Below, one piece after another: positions 1-4,990 of a stretch of DNA of 6,993 nt. The notes below the pieces were generated by a model. It was not told where the DNA came from. It saw only the letters and a list, made by a program, of their open reading frames with translations, and made no database searches. Location: contig JAOPUY010000148.1 of the NCBI GenBank assembly GCA_025963265.1, positions 1 through 6,993 of the forward strand. Reading direction: 5' to 3'. Source of the stretch: Frankiales bacterium (lineage in GTDB: Bacteria > Actinomycetota > Actinomycetes > Mycobacteriales > Jatrophihabitantaceae). The position numbers and the translations under genes were made by a program. How positions within the stretch are numbered: the stretch's first letter is position 1; each line of letters starts with the position of its first letter.

Positions 1-630
1 AGCTACGGGCTCGTGGGATTGATGATCATCATCTTCGCCGAGTGCGGGCTGCTCATCGGCTTCTTCCTGCCCGGCGACACGCTGCTCTTCAGCGCGGGTC
101 TCCTGATCGCCGTGCACAAGGACGGCATCCACCCGCCGAGCTTGGCCTCGATGCTGGTCGCGCTGCCGGTGGCCGCCGTGCTCGGCAACGTGGTCGGCTA
201 CTGGATCGGCCGCAAGGTGGGTCCAGCGGTGTTCGACCGGCCGCAGTCCCGGCTGTTCAAACCCGAGTACGTCGTGCGCTCGCAGGCGTTCTTCGACCGA
301 TACGGCCCGGGCACGGTACTGCTGGCGCGATTCGTCCCGATCGTGCGCACGGTGGCCACGGTGATGGCTGGCGTCAGCAAGATGCGCCTGTCGGTGTACG
401 TGCTGTTCTCGATCATCGGCGGCATCCTCTGGACCGACGGCGTGCTGCTGCTCGGCTACTGGCTCGGCCACTTCACCTTCGTCCAGGAGAAGATCGCCAA
501 CAAGATCGACTACATCCTGGTCGCGGTGGTGCTGATCTCGGTCTTGCCGACGGCGATCCACCTGTTCCGCAGCCGCGGCAAGAACCCCTCAAACGACCCG
601 GGCAGCGCCGGCGGCCGGCACGCGGGCTAA
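1..630 (+). CDS. DedA family (VTT domain) membrane protein, 5'-truncated by the window
   Basis: Reading frame 1 is open from the first base to the TAA at 628-630 (209 codons). A GTG at 13 is in frame but falls inside the first visible membrane segment, so the real start lies upstream; DedA proteins usually run about 200-220 residues, so only a short N-terminus is missing. Visible family features are the early acidic re-entrant region (E14, then the PGD motif at 24-26) and the hallmark FDRYG...ARFVPIVR, with R100, G102, R110, P113 and R116 (numbering from base 1). Hydrophobic stretches around 30-40, 55-70, 118-135, 138-155 and 165-182 fit a polytopic inner-membrane protein, ending in a polar tail. 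Some DedA members recycle undecaprenyl phosphate or flip phospholipids and depend on the proton gradient; which substrate this one uses cannot be read here. It is convergent with pgi, overlapping it by 4 nt. Family assignment is confident; function is not. Confidence 0.93.
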   Translation, partial: SYGLVGLMIIIFAECGLLIGFFLPGDTLLFSAGLLIAVHKDGIHPPSLASMLVALPVAAVLGNVVGYWIGRKVGPAVFDRPQSRLFKPEYVVRSQAFFDRYGPGTVLLARFVPIVRTVATVMAGVSKMRLSVYVLFSIIGGILWTDGVLLLGYWLGHFTFVQEKIANKIDYILVAVVLISVLPTAIHLFRSRGKNPSNDPGSAGGRHAG

Positions 631-2288
631 CTGCGGCCTTGGGCCGCCCGGTAGCGCCGGATCAACGTGTTCGTGGAGCTGTCGTGGGCCAAGGCGGGCG
701 GCTGCTCGGACTGCAGCTCCGGAATGACGCGCTGAGCCAGCACCTTGCCGAGCTCGACGCCCCATTGGTCGAACGAGTCGACCGACCAGATGACGCCCTG
801 GGTGAAGACGCTGTGCTCGTAGAGTCCGACCAACTGCCCCAGCGTGTAGGGCGTCAGCTGGCCGACCAGGAACGTCGAAGTCGGATGGTTGCCCTCGAAG
901 ACCTTGAACGGGACGAGCGAGTCCTCGACGCCCTCGGCCCGCACCTGGTCGGCCGTCTTGCCGAAAGCCAGCGCCTCGGTCTGGGCGAAGACGTTGGCGG
1001 TCAACAAGTCGTGGTGCTGGCCGACCGGGTTGAGGGTGTGCAAGAAGCCGATGAAGTCGGCCGGGATGGTCAGCGTCCCCTGATGAATCAGCTGGTAGAA
1101 GGAGTGCTGGCCGTTGGTGCCCGGCTCACCCCAGTAGACCGGCCCGGTGCCGTAGTCGACGCGCTTGCCGTCTAGAGACACTGACTTGCCGTTGGACTCC
1201 ATGGGGAGCTGCTGCAGGGAGGCCGGAAACCGATTCAAGTACTGGTCATAGGGCAGCACGGCCTGGGTCTGGCTCCCGAAGAAATCGGTGTACCAAACGG
1301 TCAGCAGCCCCATCAGCGCCGGGATGTTCTGCCGCAGCGCCGCCGTCCGGAAGTGCTCGTCGACCGAGTGGAACCCGGCCAGCAGCTGCCCGAATCCGTC
1401 CGGGCCGATGGCCAGCATGGTCGACAGTCCGATGGCCGAGTCCATCGAGTAACGGCCACCGACCCAGTCCCAGAAGCCGAACATGTTCTCGGTGTCGATG
1501 CCGAACTCCGACACCTTCTCGGCGTTGGTCGACACGGCCACGAAGTGCTTGGCTACCGGCGAGACGTCGCCCTCGGGCGTGCCCAGTCCGGCCAGCAGCC
1601 AGTCCCTGGCGGTGCGGGCGTTGGTCATCGTCTCCAGCGTCGTGAACGTCTTGGAGGAGATCACGAACAGCGTCTGGGCCGGATCGAGGTCGCGGGTCTT
1701 CTCGACGAAGTCGGTGCCATCGACGTTGGACACGAAGCGGAAGGTCAGGTCGCGCTGGCTGTAATGCTTGAGCGCCTCGTAGGCCATCACCGGTCCTAGG
1801 TCCGAGCCGCCGATGCCGATGTTGACGACGTTGCTGATCCGTTGCCCCGTGTGGCCGGTCCACTCGCCGGAGCGGAGCCGATCGGCGAAGCCGCCCATCC
1901 GGTTCAGGACCTCATGCACCTCGGGCACGACGTCGTGGCCGTCGAAGTCGATGACCTCCGACGTCGGCGCCCGCAGCGCCACGTGCAGCACGGCCCGGTC
2001 CTCGGTGACGTTGATGTGCTCGCCGCCGAACATCGCCGAGATCCGAGCCGAGAGCCCGGACTCCTCAGCGAGCGCGACCAGCAAGTCGAGCGTCTCGTCG
2101 GTGACCCGCTGCTTGGAGTAGTCGAAGTAGATGTCCTCGAACTCGAGGGCCAGGCGTTGGCCGCGGGCCGGGTCCTGATCGAAGAGCTCCCGCAAGCTCA
2201 GGCCGGAGACGTTGTCGAAGTGCTCAGCGAGGCGGCGGTAGGCGGGGCGGTCACGCAGCGGCGTGAAACCGGCGGCGGGGCTGTTCAT
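627..2288 (-). CDS. pgi: Glucose-6-phosphate isomerase
   Basis: Cytoplasmic enzyme that interconverts glucose 6-phosphate and fructose 6-phosphate, linking glycolysis, gluconeogenesis and sugar-nucleotide supply. The 553-residue product matches the usual 540-560 of the bacterial long form. Both family signatures are intact: D274 to G287 (contains VGGRYS) and G498 to K515 (contains DQWGVELGK). The sugar-phosphate sites GIGGSDLGP (158-166) and SSKTFTT (211-217) are present. The expected catalytic residues are E364 (in MESNGK), H395 (in GQHSFYQ) and K515. ATG at 2286-2288 was chosen because homology begins right after it ([11 protein letters not shown]) and GGGAG lies 5 nt upstream. The frame stays open upstream to 2516, but that stretch is arginine-rich, unlike Pgi, and overlaps the preceding gene. 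The gene follows a GGDEF-EAL gene after 46 nt on the same strand and probably shares its transcript. No truncation or missing residue seen. Confidence 0.97.
   Translation of the reverse strand: MNSPAAGFTPLRDRPAYRRLAEHFDNVSGLSLRELFDQDPARGQRLALEFEDIYFDYSKQRVTDETLDLLVALAEESGLSARISAMFGGEHINVTEDRAVLHVALRAPTSEVIDFDGHDVVPEVHEVLNRMGGFADRLRSGEWTGHTGQRISNVVNIGIGGSDLGPVMAYEALKHYSQRDLTFRFVSNVDGTDFVEKTRDLDPAQTLFVISSKTFTTLETMTNARTARDWLLAGLGTPEGDVSPVAKHFVAVSTNAEKVSEFGIDTENMFGFWDWVGGRYSMDSAIGLSTMLAIGPDGFGQLLAGFHSVDEHFRTAALRQNIPALMGLLTVWYTDFFGSQTQAVLPYDQYLNRFPASLQQLPMESNGKSVSLDGKRVDYGTGPVYWGEPGTNGQHSFYQLIHQGTLTIPADFIGFLHTLNPVGQHHDLLTANVFAQTEALAFGKTADQVRAEGVEDSLVPFKVFEGNHPTSTFLVGQLTPYTLGQLVGLYEHSVFTQGVIWSVDSFDQWGVELGKVLAQRVIPELQSEQPPALAHDSSTNTLIRRYRAAQGRS
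633..647 (+). terminator. Possible GC-rich hairpin just after the DedA stop
   Basis: A perfect 6-bp stem, GCGGCC at 633-638 and GGCCGC at 642-647, with a 3-nt loop starts 3 nt after the DedA stop codon. It lies inside the last codons of pgi on the other strand. No T-run follows, so it is not a classical intrinsic terminator. Terminators lacking a U-tract have been proposed in actinobacteria, but in GC-rich coding sequence such a stem can also occur by chance. Confidence 0.25.
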
Positions 2289-2293
2289 GGGTG

Positions 2294-2298
2294 CTCCC
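2294..2298 (-). promoter_or_regulatory. Ribosome binding site of pgi
   Basis: On the minus strand GGGAG lies 5 nt before the ATG at 2288. It decides the start against the longer open frame reaching 2516. The site is inside the 46-nt gap after the upstream gene, so pgi translation does not need coupling. Confidence 0.7.
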
Positions 2299-2334
2299 AG
2301 GGCGCGAGAAAGCGAAGAGGCTTCGGAGAAAAAC

Positions 2335-4734
2335 CTACTCGCTCCCGTCCGCGAGCCGTCGGGCCTGCGCCGCGTCCTGGGCGCGCGCTGAATCCACGTC
2401 CTGCGCGAGCGCTGAATCCCCGCGCTGGACGCCCGAGGAGTCGCCGTCCTCGGCCCGAATCGGATCCATTCGCGAGGCCAAGGTCTTCCAACGCCGGATC
2501 CAGCCCTCGATCTCACTGGCCGGCATCGGCTTGGCTAGGTAGTAACCCTGCAGCACATCGACACCCATGGCGACCAGGTCGGCCATCGTGGCCGCGTCCT
2601 CCACGCCCTCAGCGACCATCCGCAGCCCCAGCGCCTGCGCCATCTGGAAAGTCGAGGCGATGATCATCCGGGTGCGCGCGTCCGAGCGCATCGAGGAAAT
2701 GAACGAGCGATCCATCTTGAGCTCTTGCACCGGCAGGTCCCGCAGATAGGACAGCGAGGAGAACCCAGTGCCGTAGTCGTCGATCGCGATCTGAATGTCG
2801 TGGGCGCGGATCTCGCGCAGGATGGCCTTGGCCCGCTCCGGCTCGGCCAGGAAGGAGTCCTCGGTGACCTCGATGACGAGGCTGTTGGGCGGCAGTTGCG
2901 CCCGTTGGACGGCCTCGAACAACCGCGGCAGGAAGACTCCGCTGAGCAGCTCCGGCGGCGCGCAGTTGATGGCGACCCGCACATTCAGGCCGCGCTCGCG
3001 CCAGGCCAGCGACTGCGCGATGGCCAGCTCCCCGATCTTTTCCGACAGCTGCAGCATCAGCCCGGTGCGCCGGGCCGCGGGCAGGAAGAGGTACGGCGCG
3101 AGCAGGCCCTGCTGCGGGTGCCGCCACCGCACTAGGGCTTCCACGCCGCACAGCGTCTGGGTGGCGGCGTCGACTTGGGGCTGGTACCAGAGTTCGATCT
3201 GGCCCTCGGCGATCCCCCGTCGGAGCTCTTCGGACAGCCGCAGCTTGTTGCGGGAGAAGTCGTCGCGCTGCGAGTCGTAGAGCAGCGCGCCGGCCCGGGC
3301 CTGCTTGGCCTGGTACATCGCCACGTCGGCCCGCCGCAGCAGGTCGGTGCTCACCGAGTCGGTCTCGGCCCGCAGCGTGATGCCGACCGAGGCGCTGGTC
3401 GAGAGCTGGATGCCGTCGATGACCAGCGGCTCGTGGATGACGTCGCCGATCAGAGCGGCCATCTCGAGCAAGGTCTCCGGCTCCTCGCACGCCACCACGA
3501 CCGCGAACTCATCGCCGCCGAGGCGAGCCACCAGCGATCCTGGCGGCAGCGCGTCGCGGACGCGCAGCGCGGTGATCTTGAGGACGGTGTCGCCGGCTGA
3601 GTGGCCGAGGGTGTCGTTGACGTCCTTGAAGCCGTCGAGATCCAGCATCATCAGGGCCAGCGGGACGCTTGACTTCAAGTCCTCATCGAGTCGAAGCAGG
3701 ACCGCGCGTCGGTTGGGCAGCAGAGTCAGGTCATCGGTGCGGGAGAGCACCAGGGCCTCGGCGGCGCCGTTCGCCTCCCGAAGCGCGAGTCCGAGACGCC
3801 CGCCCGCGGCGAGCAAGGTCAGCACCGCCGGCACGGCCAGGAAGGTCTCCGGCCCGTCGGTCGGACGGAAGGCCAGCACCAAGATGGCGGCCGCGGAGGC
3901 CAGGATCAGCAGCTGGGGTCCCTGGCGGCGCATCACCTCGTGGCCGAGCCGGCGGGAGGAGCCGCAGATGCCGGCGACGAGCAAGGCGATGCCGACGGCC
4001 TCACCGAAGACCGGCGACAGCAGCGGCCGGTAGCCGACGTCGTCCAGCCGGAGGAGCAGCTTGCCGTCCGCGATCGTCAGGACGAGCAGGCCGAGGAAGA
4101 TCAGAATGCCCCGGAGATCGCGGGTCCGGCGCCGCACCGCGAGCTGACCGATCACGACGAGGGCCAGCAGGCAGTCGAAGGCGGGCACGGCCACGAGCGG
4201 CAACGCCTCCAGGCCCGGTCCTCGGTGCGTTAACACGAAGGGGGTCATCAGCGCGGCCGCCAGGCTGGCGATGCCGCCGCAGATGGCGCCGGCTTGCAGC
4301 CTCGTCCCGCGCGCGACTTTGGTCCGCGGCAACGCCTCGGCCCGCAGGAAGAACACCAGCCCGACCGAGGACGCGACGATGAGCAGGGCGCCGGCGGGAA
4401 GGACTCGGGCCAGGTGCGAGTGACCGCCGGCCCGCAGCAGTTCCGACCCGACGACCCGAGCCACCAGACATCCCAGCAACAACAGAAGCAGGGCGCGCTG
4501 GCGAGGCGAGGCGGACGCGGCCGGGCCGACGAACCGGGCGAGGACTTGGACGAGTAGCGCGGCATACAACAACGCGACGCCGGCCGTGAGGGCGCTGGGC
4601 AGGGCCTCGCCCCGCTGGGCGCTCGGCATCACGAGGCTGACGGGCAACGCCGCGAAGACCAGTATCCAGCTGAGGACGCCAGCCGGCGACGCACTGCGTT
4701 GGAGCAGGCGGTTCAAAGCCGTGTGGCTGGGCAC
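2335..4734 (-). CDS. Membrane-anchored GGDEF-EAL protein (putative bifunctional diguanylate cyclase / c-di-GMP phosphodiesterase)
   Basis: 799 residues. About ten hydrophobic helices (roughly 20-38, 48-68, 80-97, 111-130, 148-168, 178-198, 209-225, 240-258, 273-290, 297-317) form an N-terminal sensor; an even number puts the output domains in the cytoplasm. The GGDEF domain (about 330-490) has DLDGFK at 365-370, ND at 373-374, GGDEF at 406-410 and [11 protein letters not shown] near 467-477, so GTP cyclisation looks possible. No RxxD inhibitory site precedes GGDEF (those positions read PPGS). The EAL domain (about 505-750) has EAL at 532-534, N590, E622, DD at 652-653, K673, E709 and Q729, the set expected for c-di-GMP hydrolysis. 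An acidic tail (754-799) carries a short tandem repeat. The start is GTG at 4734 with GGAGG 4 nt upstream; an ATG at 4738 is out of frame. It is divergent from a close paralogue and upstream of pgi. Net activity cannot be predicted. Confidence 0.93.
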   Translation of the reverse strand: MPSHTALNRLLQRSASPAGVLSWILVFAALPVSLVMPSAQRGEALPSALTAGVALLYAALLVQVLARFVGPAASASPRQRALLLLLLGCLVARVVGSELLRAGGHSHLARVLPAGALLIVASSVGLVFFLRAEALPRTKVARGTRLQAGAICGGIASLAAALMTPFVLTHRGPGLEALPLVAVPAFDCLLALVVIGQLAVRRRTRDLRGILIFLGLLVLTIADGKLLLRLDDVGYRPLLSPVFGEAVGIALLVAGICGSSRRLGHEVMRRQGPQLLILASAAAILVLAFRPTDGPETFLAVPAVLTLLAAGGRLGLALREANGAAEALVLSRTDDLTLLPNRRAVLLRLDEDLKSSVPLALMMLDLDGFKDVNDTLGHSAGDTVLKITALRVRDALPPGSLVARLGGDEFAVVVACEEPETLLEMAALIGDVIHEPLVIDGIQLSTSASVGITLRAETDSVSTDLLRRADVAMYQAKQARAGALLYDSQRDDFSRNKLRLSEELRRGIAEGQIELWYQPQVDAATQTLCGVEALVRWRHPQQGLLAPYLFLPAARRTGLMLQLSEKIGELAIAQSLAWRERGLNVRVAINCAPPELLSGVFLPRLFEAVQRAQLPPNSLVIEVTEDSFLAEPERAKAILREIRAHDIQIAIDDYGTGFSSLSYLRDLPVQELKMDRSFISSMRSDARTRMIIASTFQMAQALGLRMVAEGVEDAATMADLVAMGVDVLQGYYLAKPMPASEIEGWIRRWKTLASRMDPIRAEDGDSSGVQRGDSALAQDVDSARAQDAAQARRLADGSE
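2371..2418 (-). repeat. Two-copy 24-bp tandem repeat in the C-terminal tail of the GGDEF-EAL gene
   Basis: Bases 2371-2394 and 2395-2418 match at 21 of 24 positions. They encode adjacent octapeptides DSARAQDA (residues 781-788) and DSALAQDV (773-780). The preceding octet, DSSGVQRG (765-772), matches DSALAQDV at D, S and Q in the same register and may be a decayed third copy. The unit is a multiple of three, so copy changes keep the frame. It lies after the EAL domain in a probably disordered tail. Confidence 0.8.
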
Positions 4735-4738
4735 ACAT

Positions 4739-4743
4739 CCTCC
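4739..4743 (-). promoter_or_regulatory. Ribosome binding site of the minus-strand GGDEF-EAL gene
   Basis: On the minus strand GGAGG (within CGGGAGGATGT) lies 4 nt before the GTG at 4734. The spacing is slightly short, but no other in-frame start nearby has a comparable site. Confidence 0.65.
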
Positions 4744-4759
4744 CGTCCTTATGCGAGGT

Positions 4760-4790
4760 ATGCCGGTAACCTTAGGGAGATACCGGACAT
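4760..4790. promoter_or_regulatory. Imperfect dyad (possible operator or leader hairpin)
   Basis: CCGGTA at 4763-4768 is repeated inverted as TACCGG at 4781-4786, with a 12-nt spacer. Allowing one unpaired A at 4787, the pairing extends by three more bases (ATG at 4760-4762 with CAT at 4788-4790), giving nine pairs. It lies 26 nt before the GTG of the minus-strand gene, where it could be an operator or a 5'-leader hairpin. No protein partner can be named. Confidence 0.35.
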
Positions 4791-4981
4791 TACAGATTTC
4801 ATGAAGCTCTAGCCGAGGCCGAGAGCCGTCCTAGTTACCTTCGGCGCCCGGTGGCGGCACATGAGTGGGCCCGGGTTTACCGAACGGGCGCTCAAGTCCG
4901 TGGTCGGCTCGTCGAAATAGAGGGAGAAGGCTTTTCACCCGTCACACCAGGACGGGACATCGCGAGAGCAGGCGGCAGAGC

Positions 4982-4986
4982 GGAGG
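4982..4986 (+). promoter_or_regulatory. Ribosome binding site of the plus-strand GGDEF-EAL gene
   Basis: GGAGG ends 4 nt before the ATG at 4991. It supports this ATG over the in-frame GTG at 5012, which has no comparable site. Confidence 0.65.
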
Positions 4987-4990
4987 GTCC

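Larger units (their letters stand above)
4735..4990. promoter_or_regulatory. Divergent intergenic region between the paralogous GGDEF-EAL genes
   Basis: These 256 nt separate two oppositely oriented start codons and must contain or overlap the promoters of both unless transcription begins further away. The half next to the minus-strand gene (about 4740-4810) is visibly more AT-rich than the flanking coding sequence. It holds an imperfect dyad at 4760-4790, a tandem GCCGAG pair at 4812-4823, and a Shine-Dalgarno site at each end. I see no convincing -35/-10 pair for a housekeeping sigma factor on either strand and no c-di-GMP riboswitch (GEMM) core. A 19-codon ATG frame at 4861-4920 lacks a good ribosome binding site. 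Confidence 0.55.

Noticed and set aside
13..15. GTG as start of the DedA gene
   Set aside because: The frame is open to base 1 and the codon falls inside the first conserved hydrophobic segment, so the real start is before the window.
42..1175. Long plus-strand frame (377 codons) across the DedA and pgi genes
   Set aside because: It is out of frame with DedA, antisense to pgi, and has the Arg/Gly/Ala-rich composition typical of shadow frames in GC-rich DNA.
2313..2325. Small hairpin CGAAG-AGG-CTTCG between the GGDEF-EAL gene and pgi
   Set aside because: Only five pairs with a 3-nt loop and no T-run after it on the minus strand; too weak to call a terminator.
2289..2516. In-frame 76-residue N-terminal extension of Pgi
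   Set aside because: It overlaps the end of the upstream gene in another frame, is arginine-rich, does not resemble Pgi, and the ATG at 2288 has a good ribosome binding site.
1842..2663. Plus-strand frame of 273 codons
   Set aside because: Antisense to pgi and the GGDEF-EAL gene, Pro/Arg-rich, no recognisable domain.
4001..4738. Minus-strand frame of 245 codons starting at ATG 4738
   Set aside because: Shifted relative to the true sensor frame; composition is Arg/Pro/Gly-rich with no membrane segments, whereas the frame from GTG 4734 gives coherent helices and runs into GGDEF-EAL.
4861..4920. 19-codon upstream frame (MSGPGFTERALKSVVGSSK)
   Set aside because: No good Shine-Dalgarno site and no sign of selection visible; a leader peptide cannot be supported from one sequence.
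4735..4990. c-di-GMP riboswitch in the leader of either GGDEF-EAL gene
   Set aside because: The conserved GEMM core sequences and paired helices are not recognisable on either strand.
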